A stretch of 64,000 nt of DNA from CAYUZU01 sp964448675. Lineage in GTDB: Bacteria > Planctomycetota > Phycisphaerae > UBA1845 > Fen-1342. Of this stretch, positions 47,519 through 57,212 are shown one piece after another. The notes beneath the pieces are model-generated. The model worked only from the letters and a program-made list of their open reading frames with translations. It was not told the DNA's origin and did no database searches. The stretch lies in NCBI GenBank assembly GCA_964448675.1, contig CAYUZU010000019.1, positions 37,464 to 101,463 of the forward strand, given 5' to 3'. Positions within the stretch are counted from its first letter, which is position 1. Every line of letters begins with the position of its first letter. Made by a program: the position numbers and the translations under genes.

Positions 47519-47777
47519 GGAACGAGGTCAGGCGGAGAAGGGTGTCGGGCTGGACATCTCGTCGCTATTCTGCGCCGGAGTGCGCGGACGGCGTCGATAG
47601 GGTCATCCGGACGCGCGTTGTGTGCTATTCCGCGCCGGCCGCGAAGATCTGCTCTTAGAGCGTCGCGGGCGGGCCAGCTCGGGCTGGTCTTCGGGTTATC
47701 TAAGAAGGGTCACAATTTCTGTTTGAGGCTGCATTGTGCTCCGTGCCCATTCTATCGGCCCCACTGGTGAATAGGTT
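47519..47777. other. Intergenic region, nothing identified
   Basis: 260 bases between the PEP-CTERM repeat gene and the PEBP gene. A weak inverted repeat (GGCCAGCTCGGGCTGGTC, near 47672) may be a terminator but has no T-run. Confidence 0.35.
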
Positions 47778-47836
47778 TTTAGCATGCGCGCATCTTCCAC
47801 TGCGGAGCCGAGCCCCATGTTTGCGAGAATCGCAAG
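47778..47836 (+). repeat. 59-bp direct repeat, copy 2: 5' end of the intact PEBP gene
   Basis: Identical to 43341-43399. Spans the ribosome site and first codons of the intact gene starting at 47817. Confidence 0.85.
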
Positions 47837-48443
47837 TACCATGCCGGCGGTTGCGCTGTTCGCGTGGGCGTGCCTGGCCGCCGGCGTCGGCGGCGGGTGT
47901 GATAGCGATCGCGCACGCGCCCCGGACAGTCTTGCGACGCCGGACACGACTTCGCCGAAAGGAGCCTCCATGTCTCTCGAAATACGTAGCACCGCGTTCG
48001 ACGCTGGCCAGCTCATTCCCGGGAAGTACACCGGTGAAGGCCCCGACGTGTCGCCGCCATTGCAGTGGAGTGGCCTGCCCGACGGCGTCGCGGAACTGGC
48101 CCTGATCATGGACGACCCGGACGCCCCGCGCCCCGAGCCGTGGGTACACTGGGTCATTTGCAGAATCCCGGCGAACGCCGGCGGCCTGCCCGAGGGCGTG
48201 CCCAAGACCGAACGTCTGGACGAGCCGGCTGGCGCACTACAGGGTGAGAACTCGTTCGGCAAGACGGGCTATGGCGGGCCGATGCCGCCGGAAGGGCACG
48301 GCATGCACCACTACCACTTCAAGCTCTACGCCCTCGACCAGGCGCTGGATGTGAAGCCCGGCCTGACGAAGGACGACCTGCTGGCCGCCATGAAGGGGCA
48401 TGTTGTGGCCGAAGGCGAGCTCGTGGGTACCTACGAGCGATGA
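47817..48443 (+). CDS. PEBP-family lipoprotein (YbhB/YbcL-like)
   Basis: 208 residues from the ATG at 47817 (GGAG at 47803-47806); an in-frame ATG at 47784 is an alternative. Residues 10-28 form a signal ending in AAGVGGGC, a lipobox that makes Cys28 the likely lipidation site. The mature part is a phosphatidylethanolamine-binding-protein (PEBP/YbhB) fold: IPGKYTGEGPDVSPPLQW, LALIMDDPDAP, WVHWVICRIP and GYGGPMPPEGHGMHHYHF, containing the usual ligand-site Asp and His residues. Role unknown; YbhB family members bind phospholipids or nucleotides. The stop overlaps the thiD start by 4 bases (ATGA), so the two are translationally coupled. Confidence 0.92.
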   Translation: MFARIASTMPAVALFAWACLAAGVGGGCDSDRARAPDSLATPDTTSPKGASMSLEIRSTAFDAGQLIPGKYTGEGPDVSPPLQWSGLPDGVAELALIMDDPDAPRPEPWVHWVICRIPANAGGLPEGVPKTERLDEPAGALQGENSFGKTGYGGPMPPEGHGMHHYHFKLYALDQALDVKPGLTKDDLLAAMKGHVVAEGELVGTYER

Positions 48444-49234
48444 GGTCGGTGGCGCTGACCATTGCCGGCTCCGATCCGTCCGGCGGCGCCGGCATTCAGG
48501 CGGACCTGAAGACCTTCCATCAGCACGGCATCTACGGCACCAGCGTGGTGACCCTGCTTACCGTGCAGAACACGCAGGGCGTTTCGGCGGTCGAGGTGCT
48601 GCCGCCGTCGTTCGTGCAGGCGCAGCTCGACGCAGTGCTGGCGGACATCCCGCCCGTGGTCGCCAAGACGGGGGCGCTGGGCAGCGTGGCCGTGATCGAA
48701 GCGCTGGCCGAGCGCGTGCCGGCATTCGGTTTCCCGCTGGTGGTGGATCCGGTCATGATCAGCAAGCACGGCGACGCGCTGCTGGAGCCCGAGGCGGCCG
48801 ACGCATTGCGTCGCTGGCTGGTGCCGCGCGCGATGCTGGTGACGCCGAACCGGCACGAGGCTGCGGCCCTCGCCGGCTGCGAGGTGTCCGACGTGCCGTC
48901 GATGGAGCACGCGGCGGTGACGATTGGTCTGCTGGGAGCGCCGAACGTGCTCGTGAAGGGTGGGCGCGAGGGTGAGCAGATGGTGGACGTGCTGTGGTCC
49001 GAGGGCGAGACGCATCGCTTCGCCGCGCCGTTCGTTGATACGCCACACACGCACGGCACCGGCTGTGCCTATTCGGCCGCGATCGTGGCGCGGCTGGCGC
49101 AGGGCGAGTCGTTGCCGGCCGCGGTACAGGGGGCCAAGGCGTTCATCACGGCGGCGATTCGCGGGGCGCCGGGGCTCGGGGCCGGGCGCGGCCCGGTTGA
49201 CCTGCACGCGGCGCTGCCACCGGCACGCGACTGA
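48440..49234 (+). CDS. thiD: Hydroxymethylpyrimidine/phosphomethylpyrimidine kinase
   Basis: 264 residues. ALTIAGSDPSGGAGIQADLK and VVDPVMISKHGDALL are HMP-kinase motifs; LVKGGREGEQMVD and the anion-hole HTHGTGCAYSAAI close the ribokinase-like fold. It phosphorylates HMP and HMP-phosphate in thiamine synthesis. It is coupled to the PEBP gene by a 4-base overlap; no other thi gene is nearby. Confidence 0.95.
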   Translation: MRSVALTIAGSDPSGGAGIQADLKTFHQHGIYGTSVVTLLTVQNTQGVSAVEVLPPSFVQAQLDAVLADIPPVVAKTGALGSVAVIEALAERVPAFGFPLVVDPVMISKHGDALLEPEAADALRRWLVPRAMLVTPNRHEAAALAGCEVSDVPSMEHAAVTIGLLGAPNVLVKGGREGEQMVDVLWSEGETHRFAAPFVDTPHTHGTGCAYSAAIVARLAQGESLPAAVQGAKAFITAAIRGAPGLGAGRGPVDLHAALPPARD

Positions 49235-49262
49235 CGGCGGCGCGTCTGCACCCGATAAAGCA

Positions 49263-49322
49263 AGAAACCCGGCACACCGAAGACCCGCCGGCAGGCCGGC
49301 CGTTCGGTGTAGCCGAGTTTCT
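49263..49322 (+). terminator. Bidirectional terminator hairpin
   Basis: A long inverted repeat: AGAAACCCGGCACACCGAA (49263-49281) pairs with TTCGGTGTAGCCGAGTTTCT (49303-49322) with one bulge and one mismatch. It sits between two convergent genes (thiD and the winged-helix gene) and could end both transcripts. Confidence 0.75.
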
Positions 49323-49350
49323 CATACAAGCCAGCAGGTCGGCGCGGGGG

Positions 49351-49833
49351 TTATTTCAAGCGGAACTTCCCGCGGGCGACTTTCTGGACATTGGGCATTT
49401 CCGTCAGAGCGATGCCGACGCTCTTGGCGAGCGTCTTGTTGCGAGTCGGGTAGCCGGCGGCCAGCACGGCATTGGTAATGTCCTTGACACTCATGACCTC
49501 GCCGCCGCTCAACACGTTGGTGATGTAGTCCTTGAGCGAGCCGGCGCGCATGCCCGTGCCCGGCGGACGTCCGACCCGGCGACCCTGCTTGCCAGCCGGT
49601 GCGGTGCCCATGGCAGCGAGGGCCTGCTCGACGGCGGTGAGCTGCGCATCGATCGCGGCGCGCTGCGCGCGGAGGTCTTCAGCCGCAGCCTGGAGGTTCT
49701 GCATGGCCCCTTGCAGCACGACGGGACCGCCGGTCGGCTGGGCCCGGCGCGTGCGTCGGGCGCGCTGCGGGGTGCGGCTGCGTTTGGTGGTCTTCTTCTT
49801 CGGTGTCGACTTGCGTCGCTTTCGTTTCGCCAT
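49351..49833 (-). CDS. Basic DNA-binding-type protein with AT-hook and winged helix
   Basis: 160 residues from the ATG at 49833 with GGAG upstream. Residues 1-32 are extremely basic (KRKRRKSTPKKKTTKRSRT). A helical, alanine-rich coiled-coil follows (about 45-75), then an AT-hook-like RRVGRPPGTG, then a C-terminal winged-helix-like region (SLKDYITNVLSGGEVMSVKD to NVQKVARGKFRLK) resembling the HARE-HTH type. It probably binds DNA, perhaps as a nucleoid or regulatory protein; this is inferred from composition and fold, not from a named family. Confidence 0.7.
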   Translation of the reverse strand: MAKRKRRKSTPKKKTTKRSRTPQRARRTRRAQPTGGPVVLQGAMQNLQAAAEDLRAQRAAIDAQLTAVEQALAAMGTAPAGKQGRRVGRPPGTGMRAGSLKDYITNVLSGGEVMSVKDITNAVLAAGYPTRNKTLAKSVGIALTEMPNVQKVARGKFRLK

Positions 49834-50226
49834 TCTCGTTCTCCATTGCAGTTTTGGTGGTTAATCCGTGACGTAGCGGTGGAAGTGGCGTATCGCACCG
49901 TATCGCGACGTCTTTAGTGGTTTTCGGTTCGCGAGTCAACACGGAATCCGTGGATTCCAGGCATGCCCACTGGCATGGAATACGCCGCACGCGCGCAGCG
50001 ACTGCCACACGATAGGGGTTTACCAGTATTGCCATCGAGTAATCAGGCGGTAATCGGGTGGCCTCGCCATACACAGACAACGGCCGTCCCGCCAGATACC
50101 ACGCGCGGAGCGAAGCCGGCGCCGGAAATCTTGACTTCGCGGGATGTCTGGCCAAGAGAGCCGCTATTACAGTCTGCCGTTCGACACCGCTGCGGTATCG
50201 GGTGGGAATCGGCGCGGCGCAGTGAA
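49834..50226. other. Intergenic region, nothing identified
   Basis: About 390 bases of unremarkable sequence between the winged-helix gene and the terminator hairpin that follows the DUF2934 gene. No gene, RNA or promoter is supported. Confidence 0.4.
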
Positions 50227-50261
50227 CGGCCGCTGCTCCCCCCGGTGAAGAGCAGCGGCCG
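50227..50261 (-). terminator. Terminator-like hairpin after the DUF2934 gene
   Basis: A perfect 12-bp inverted repeat (CGGCCGCTGCTC and GAGCAGCGGCCG) with an 11-base loop, 24 bases past the stop of the minus-strand gene. There is no T-run, so the strength as a rho-independent terminator is uncertain. Confidence 0.55.
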
Positions 50262-50285
50262 CATCAGTGATTCGGTCCTCGGGTG

Positions 50286-50534
50286 CTAGATCCGACCAAG
50301 CAGTTGCAGTCGCCCGCGGAGCTCCTGCTGTGCCTGACGCCAATCGGCGTCCGGATCGCCGGGGAGCCGGCCACGGGAGACATAAATCTCGTAGGCGCGC
50401 TGGCGGATCTGCTCCTCGGTCGGTTCGGGTGCGGCCGGCGCATGCGTTACAGGGGCCGTGCGCGTTTTCGGGCGGCGCGAGGCCTTCGTGCTTGTCGGGG
50501 GGCGAGCGCTGGGCGACGTGTTGCGCGGCGGCAT
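50286..50534 (-). CDS. DUF2934-domain small protein
   Basis: 82 residues from the ATG at 50534 (GGAGG upstream). A basic, Ser/Pro/Thr-rich first 38 residues is followed by the DUF2934 motif EEQIRQRAYEIYVSRGRLPG and DADWRQAQQELR. This short helical domain is widespread in proteobacteria and planctomycetes; its function is unknown. Confidence 0.8.
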   Translation of the reverse strand: MPPRNTSPSARPPTSTKASRRPKTRTAPVTHAPAAPEPTEEQIRQRAYEIYVSRGRLPGDPDADWRQAQQELRGRLQLLGRI

Positions 50535-50798
50535 GGGTGTTCCTCCGTGGCGGCCCTCAGGGGGACACGATCTCGCCTGAGCGGCTGCCCACGCATATCT
50601 GATCGGACGTTTGCGGTGAAAACCTGACTTCCGGGGGCGGAACTGGCGGTGCGAGGGGCCACCCCGGCCGCGGCCCGCGCGCATCTCACGGCGGCGCAAG
50701 CGCTTCCGGCGATGTTGTCCGCGGGCAACGTTGACAGCGGGCCGGCACGCACGGAGAGTACGGCTTTGCACGGGCCCGCAAAGCAGGAGGATGGCGTC

Positions 50799-51806
50799 AT
50801 GCGCCAATACCAATTCGATGCCTTCGGACTTGAGCACCTCGAGCTTGCCGAGACCGCCAGGCCCGAGCCCGGTCCGCATGAAGTACGCGTCGACGTGGAG
50901 GCGTTCAGCCTGAACTACCGCGACCTGCTCGTGGTCAAGGGGCTCTACAACCCGAAGCTGGAATTGCCCGCCGTCCCGATCAGTGATGGCGCGGCCACGG
51001 TGTCGGCGGTGGGGTCCGATGTCACGCGGGTCAAGGTGGGCGACCGCGTCATGTCGCACTTCGTCGCGGGCTGGCTGGATGGGCCTTTTCGGCAGCAATA
51101 CCTGGGGACGACGCTGGGCTGCCCGGGGCCGGGGCTGGCGGCTGAGCAAGTCGTGCTGCCGGCGGATGCGGTGCTGCCGATTCCCGCGGGCTTCGACGCC
51201 GAGGAAGCGAGCACGCTGCCGATCGCGGCGCTGACGGCGTGGAGCGCCCTGGTGACGGTGGGGGACGCACGGGCCGGGCAGACGGTGCTCACGCTCGGCA
51301 CGGGCGGGGTGGCGATCTTCGCGGTGCAACTGGCCCACGCGATGGGCTGTCGCGTGATCATCACCAGTAGCAGCGACGAGAAGCTCGCCCGCGCGAAGGA
51401 GATCGGCGCCGACGAGGGGATCAACTATCGCACGGAGCCGGACTGGCAGCGCAAGGTGCTGCAGCTCACTGGCGGTGAGGGTGTCGACCTCACCGTCGAG
51501 ACCGTCGGCCCCGGCACGCTCGACCAGTCGATGACCTCCACCCGTGCCGGCGGCAAGATCGGCCTGCTGGGGGCCCTGACCGGCCGCAGCGGCGAGGTCA
51601 CCACCGGCCTGATCCTGATGAAGCGGCTGACCGTTGCGGGCATCATGGTCGATTCGCGGGCGGCCTTTGAGGCGCTGACCGCGTTTGTCGACCAGCACGG
51701 CATCAGGCCCATCATCAGCGAATGGTTCTCGTTCGATCAGTTGCCGGAGGCCTTCGCCTGTATGGAAGCCGGCCGCCACTTCGGTAAGATCGTGGTGCGA
51801 GTCTGA
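50799..51806 (+). CDS. Quinone-oxidoreductase-like MDR dehydrogenase
   Basis: 335 residues from the ATG at 50799, eight bases after AGGAGG. The medium-chain dehydrogenase/reductase fold is clear: FSLNYRDLLVVKGLY (the NYRD motif of zinc-free quinone-oxidoreductase types), AVPISDGAATVSAVG, then the nucleotide-binding LTLGTGGVAIFAVQLA and a following VIITSSSDEKL segment. The usual catalytic zinc cysteine is absent. It probably reduces a carbonyl or quinone with NAD(P)H; substrate unknown. It stands 25 bases before tsaD and may share its transcript. Confidence 0.88.
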   Translation: MRQYQFDAFGLEHLELAETARPEPGPHEVRVDVEAFSLNYRDLLVVKGLYNPKLELPAVPISDGAATVSAVGSDVTRVKVGDRVMSHFVAGWLDGPFRQQYLGTTLGCPGPGLAAEQVVLPADAVLPIPAGFDAEEASTLPIAALTAWSALVTVGDARAGQTVLTLGTGGVAIFAVQLAHAMGCRVIITSSSDEKLARAKEIGADEGINYRTEPDWQRKVLQLTGGEGVDLTVETVGPGTLDQSMTSTRAGGKIGLLGALTGRSGEVTTGLILMKRLTVAGIMVDSRAAFEALTAFVDQHGIRPIISEWFSFDQLPEAFACMEAGRHFGKIVVRV

Positions 51807-51831
51807 GGTCGGTTGCCGGCAGGTGGATTGA

Positions 51832-52896
51832 ATGAGCACGTGCATCCTGGGGATCGAGACATCGTGTGACGAAACGTCGGCAGCGGTCGTCGTGGGCGGC
51901 CGCGACGTGCGCGCGAACCTCGTGAGCTCGCAGGTGAAGCTGCACGAGAAGTACGGCGGTATCGTGCCGGAGATCGCGGCGCGGGCCCATATCGAGCACA
52001 TCGCGCCGCTGGTCAGCGAAGCGCTGGAGCAGAGTGGGGTGACGATCGACGATTTGGATGCCATCGCGGTGACGGCCGGGCCGGGGCTAGTGGGGTCGCT
52101 GCTCATCGGCGTGACGGCGGCGCGGACGATGGCGCTGACGACGGGGCTGCCGTTGGTGGCGGTCGATCATATCGAGGCGCACGCGACCAGTGCCGCGCTG
52201 GTGACCGATGCGCCGCCGTGGCCGGCGATCGCACTGGTGGTCAGCGGTGGGCACACGTCATTGTACGTGGTGCGCGATTTCACCGATGTCGAGCTGATCG
52301 GGCAGACGGTCGACGACGCGGCCGGCGAGGCGTTCGACAAGGTCGCCGCGATTCTCGAGCTGGGCTATCCGGGTGGCCCGGTGATCGACAAGGTGGCGCG
52401 CGATGGCGACCCACGGGCGATCGATTTCCCCCGCACCTGGATCAACGAGCCGCACTTCGATTTCTCGTTCAGCGGGCTGAAGACCGCGGTGCTGTATCAC
52501 GTCTACGGCACGGGGCGGAAGTACGGCTCCGTCGCACACCTCGGCCCGGTGGGCGTGGCGAACGTGGCGGCGAGCTTCCAGGCGGCGCTGGTGGATACAC
52601 TGGTGGCCCGGACGGTGGCTGCGGCGCAGCAGACGGACGTGCCAAACGTGGTCGTTGGCGGGGGGGTGGCGGCGAACTCGGCGTTGCGGGCGCAACTCCA
52701 GGCGGCGTGTGACGAGGCCGGGCTGGCGCTGCACCTCACGCCGATGAAGTACTGCACCGACAACGCGGCGATGATCGCGGCGCTGGGGCACGTGCAGTTC
52801 GAGCGCGGCGAGCGGGCCGATCTGTCGCTCGAGCCGCGCGCGGGGCTGCTGCGGCCGAAGAAGAAGCCGAAGCGACGCAGCGACGGCGCGACATAG
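51832..52896 (+). CDS. tsaD: tRNA N6-adenosine threonylcarbamoyltransferase
   Basis: 354 residues from the ATG at 51832 (AGGTGG upstream). Motifs: ILGIETSCDETSAAVV, GGIVPEIAARAHIEHI, the metal site VAVDHIEAHATS, ALVVSGGHTSLYVV, DDAAGEAFDKVA and VVGGGVAANSALRAQL. It adds the threonylcarbamoyl group at A37 of ANN-decoding tRNAs. The C-terminal 20 residues are Lys/Arg rich, a longer tail than usual. Essential in most bacteria; TsaB, TsaC and TsaE are not in the window. Confidence 0.97.
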   Translation: MSTCILGIETSCDETSAAVVVGGRDVRANLVSSQVKLHEKYGGIVPEIAARAHIEHIAPLVSEALEQSGVTIDDLDAIAVTAGPGLVGSLLIGVTAARTMALTTGLPLVAVDHIEAHATSAALVTDAPPWPAIALVVSGGHTSLYVVRDFTDVELIGQTVDDAAGEAFDKVAAILELGYPGGPVIDKVARDGDPRAIDFPRTWINEPHFDFSFSGLKTAVLYHVYGTGRKYGSVAHLGPVGVANVAASFQAALVDTLVARTVAAAQQTDVPNVVVGGGVAANSALRAQLQAACDEAGLALHLTPMKYCTDNAAMIAALGHVQFERGERADLSLEPRAGLLRPKKKPKRRSDGAT

Positions 52897-53037
52897 CGAC
52901 GAAGAGGGTGGCAGCGTGCATGCGCCGCGGGCCGGCGCTATCGCCCACGACCACGTGTCGTCACGCGGGCCAAGCCGTGGCGAGGAACACCACTCCGGCA
53001 GACTGCCGTCCGGCTGAAAGCCGCCAGCTACTGACGA

Positions 53038-54006
53038 TTATTCGATTCCCTGCGCCGCCAGCCAGCGCTCCGCGTCGAGGGCTGCCTTGCAGCCGGTGCC
53101 GGCGGCGGTGACGGCCTGGCGGTAGGTGAAGTCAGCCACGTCGCCCGCAGCGAACACGCCCTCCACGTTGGTGTACGAGCTGCCGGGGTCCGGCAGTTGC
53201 AGGTAGCCCTTGTCGTTGGTCTTGAGCACGTCCTTGAAGAGTTCGGTGTTTGGTGTGTGGCCGATCGCCAGGAAGAGCCCCTTGCACGGCAGGTCGCGCT
53301 CCGCGCCGGACTTGACGTCCTTGACCCGCACAGCCTCGATGGTCTTCTCGCCGAGGACGTCGACGATGATGCTGTTCCACACCGGCTCCATCTTGCCCTC
53401 TGCGACGTGCTTGAAGAAGCGGTCCTGCATCGCCTTGCTGGCCCGCAGTTCGTCGCGCCGGTGCACCAGGTACACCTTGCTGGCGAATTTCGTGAGGAAC
53501 GTGCCCTCTTCGATCGCGGAATCGCCGCCGCCGACGACGGCGAGGTCCTGGCCGCGGAACTGGGGCATGGCGCCGTCGCAGACGGCACAGGCCGACACGC
53601 CGCCGCCGCTCTTGGCCAGGCGCTGTTCGTTCTCGAGATTGAGCCAGTTGGCGCGGGCGCCGGTGGCGATGATGACCGTGTGGGCCTGGACGGTCTCGTC
53701 GTGGCTCTTGACGGTGAACGGGCGGTTCTTCAGGTCGACCTCGGTCACGTCATCGCGGATGAAGCGTGTGCCGAAGCGCTCCGCCTGGTCGCGAAAGGCC
53801 TTCATCATCTGCGGGCCCATGATCCCGTCGGGGAAGCCGGGGTAGTTCTCGACGTCGGTCGTGAACATGAGCTGACCGCCGGGAATGAGCCCGCCGGCGT
53901 TGTAGCCCTCGAAACAGAGGGGGTCGAGGTTGGCGCGGGCGGCGTAGATGCAGGCGGTGAGCCCGGCGGGGCCGGATCCGATGATGACAACTTTCTCCGT
54001 GGCCAT
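53038..54006 (-). CDS. trxB: Thioredoxin reductase
   Basis: 322 residues from the ATG at 54006 (GGGAGG upstream); an in-frame TTG 15 bases earlier is weaker. The FAD-binding VVIIGSGPAGLTACIYAARA, the redox-active CAVC (within SACAVCDGA), the NADPH-binding LAVVGGGDSAIEEG and HRRDELRAS, and the C-terminal FAAGDVADFTYRQAVTAAGTG are all present. It reduces thioredoxin with NADPH. Note that a thioredoxin-fold lipoprotein and a selenoprotein of a thiol-redox family are also in this window. It converges with tsaD 141 bases away. Confidence 0.96.
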   Translation of the reverse strand: MATEKVVIIGSGPAGLTACIYAARANLDPLCFEGYNAGGLIPGGQLMFTTDVENYPGFPDGIMGPQMMKAFRDQAERFGTRFIRDDVTEVDLKNRPFTVKSHDETVQAHTVIIATGARANWLNLENEQRLAKSGGGVSACAVCDGAMPQFRGQDLAVVGGGDSAIEEGTFLTKFASKVYLVHRRDELRASKAMQDRFFKHVAEGKMEPVWNSIIVDVLGEKTIEAVRVKDVKSGAERDLPCKGLFLAIGHTPNTELFKDVLKTNDKGYLQLPDPGSSYTNVEGVFAAGDVADFTYRQAVTAAGTGCKAALDAERWLAAQGIE

Positions 54007-54116
54007 GGAGCCTCCCTTCAAGGCATGCTCGCCGTCGGTGTCCGTGTTCTGTCATGGTGCCGCCCGGGGTGGGCGGCAGGAGCGCCGGCGCTCGCGCAGC
54101 GCCGCGCGGCGTGGCC

Positions 54117-55265
<1,149 letters not shown>

Positions 55266-55324
55266 TGCGAATCCTCATCTACGGCGCTGCGCGGCAGCCG
55301 GCGCGGCGCCGCCCGAACCGCCGA

Positions 55325-57049
55325 CTACTCATCAACCAGGATACCTTCCGTCTGCGTGATGCGCGCGAGCTCTTCCGGCGTCGTCACCCCGCGCATGATC
55401 TTCAGCTTGCCGTCCCCCAGCAGCGTGCGCATGCCGGATGCGACCGCCGCGCGGCGCAGCTGGTTGGTCGGCGCGCGATTGAACGCCAGTTCGCGCAGCT
55501 CGTTATTCATCTCCAGCATCTCGAAGATGCCCTGCCGGCCGCGATAGCCCGTTTCGCCGCAGCGCTTGCAGCCGGCGCCCTTGTATACCTGTTGCCCGGC
55601 CAGGTCCTCGTCGGTCATGCCGAGCATGCGGAGCACGGTGCGGTCGGGCGTCTGGTCGACTTCCTTGCACTCGCTGCAGATCACGCGGACCAGGCGCTGG
55701 GCCATGATGGCCTGCACCGAGGACGCCACCAGGAACGGCTTGATGCCCATGTCGATCAGGCGGGCGATGGCACTCGGCGCGTCGTTCGTGTGCAGCGTGC
55801 TGAATACCAGGTGGCCGGTCAGGGCGGCCTGCACGGCGACCTCGCCCACCTCGCGGTCACGAATCTCGCCGACCAGGATGATGTTCGGCGCCTGGCGCAG
55901 CATCGAACGCAGGATTCGGGCGAACGACAGCCCGATCTCCTCGCGCACCTGGCACTGGTTCATGCCGGTGAAGTTGTATTCGACCGGGTCCTCGGCGGTG
56001 ATGATCTTGCGGTCGGGGCGATTGAGCTCCTGCAGTGCGGCGTACAGCGTCGTGGTCTTGCCCGAGCCCGTCGGGCCGGTGACCAGGAAAATGCCGTTGG
56101 GCGCGCGGATGATCTTCTGAAAGCGCTCGTAGTCGTCTTGCTCGAAGCCCAGGCCCGTGATACCGACCTTGACCGAATCGGGCCGCAGAATACGCAGCAC
56201 CATGCTCTCGCCGTGGTAGGCCGGCAGCGAACTGACGCGGAAGTCGATCTGCCCCTTGCCGATCTTCATCTTGATGCGGCCGTCCTGGGGCAATCGCTTC
56301 TCGGCGATGTCGATGCCGGAGATGATCTTGAGGCGCGCCAGCACCGCCCCCTGCATGCTCTTGGGGATGTTGTCGCGATCGATGCACACCCCGTCGATGC
56401 GGTAGCGCACGCGCACGCGATCCGCCATCGGCTCGACATGAATATCAGACGCGCGCATGCGGACCGCCTCGGTGATGAGGAGCTGCACCAGCTTGATCAC
56501 CGGGGCCTCTTCCTCTTCCTCTTCGAGGGCTTTCTTGTGCGCGTCCTGCTCCTGGGCGAGCAGCGAAGCATCGCGGTCGATCTCCTTGACCGCCTCGTCC
56601 ACGCTGGTGCCCACGTCGCTCATGAAGTGGTCGATGAAGCGCTGGATCTTGCTGCGCGGCGCCAGCGCGCACTCCAGCTCCATGTTCAGCAGGAAGCGCA
56701 GCTTGTCGAGCAGCTCCAGGTCCAGCGGGTCCGAGATGATGATCTTGAGCCGGTTGTTGTCCAGCTTCTCCATCGGCAGGACCTTCTCGTCCTTGATCAC
56801 CTTCTCGGGAACCAGGTTGAGCGCGGAGGGAACTTCGACGTTCTTGTCGAGGTCGACGTATTCCAGGTCGAACTGGGCCGCGAGCGCCTTGGTCACCTCG
56901 TCCTCGCTGGCGAGCTCGAGCTCCACCAGCGCTTCGCCGACCCGCTTGCCGTGCTGCGCGGCGTAGGCGATCGCGTCCTTCAGCGCCTCGGGCGAGATCA
57001 CGTTCCAACCAACCAGGATTTCGCCGAGTTTCTTGCGCCGTCGGGCCAT
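55325..57049 (-). CDS. pilB: Type IV pilus assembly ATPase PilB/GspE
   Basis: 574 residues from the ATG at 57049 (AGAGGA upstream). The N-terminal MshEN-type domain (LGEILVGWNVISPEALKDAI) is followed by the ATPase core: Walker A GPTGSGKTTTLYA, TAEDPVEYNFTG, ILVGEIRDREVGEVA and HLVFSTLHTNDAPSA. A tetracysteine zinc motif lies between ICSEC and CKRCGE, as in PilB/GspE. It energises pilus extension, paired with the downstream pilT. No pilM/N/O/P/Q genes are in the window. Confidence 0.93.
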   Translation of the reverse strand: MARRRKKLGEILVGWNVISPEALKDAIAYAAQHGKRVGEALVELELASEDEVTKALAAQFDLEYVDLDKNVEVPSALNLVPEKVIKDEKVLPMEKLDNNRLKIIISDPLDLELLDKLRFLLNMELECALAPRSKIQRFIDHFMSDVGTSVDEAVKEIDRDASLLAQEQDAHKKALEEEEEEAPVIKLVQLLITEAVRMRASDIHVEPMADRVRVRYRIDGVCIDRDNIPKSMQGAVLARLKIISGIDIAEKRLPQDGRIKMKIGKGQIDFRVSSLPAYHGESMVLRILRPDSVKVGITGLGFEQDDYERFQKIIRAPNGIFLVTGPTGSGKTTTLYAALQELNRPDRKIITAEDPVEYNFTGMNQCQVREEIGLSFARILRSMLRQAPNIILVGEIRDREVGEVAVQAALTGHLVFSTLHTNDAPSAIARLIDMGIKPFLVASSVQAIMAQRLVRVICSECKEVDQTPDRTVLRMLGMTDEDLAGQQVYKGAGCKRCGETGYRGRQGIFEMLEMNNELRELAFNRAPTNQLRRAAVASGMRTLLGDGKLKIMRGVTTPEELARITQTEGILVDE

Positions 57050-57212
57050 TCAGCGTTCCTCTGATGATGCGTTCCAGGCGGCAGGACGGGCTGGACCCTG
57101 CGCTCGGCACAGCCACACGATCCCGACCCTCCGTGAGGATTCTAGAACCGTATTCTGGACACGCGCAGGGTAAATTGCAAGATCGGCCCGCGCCCGGCCC
57201 CTGAGCCGCCGC

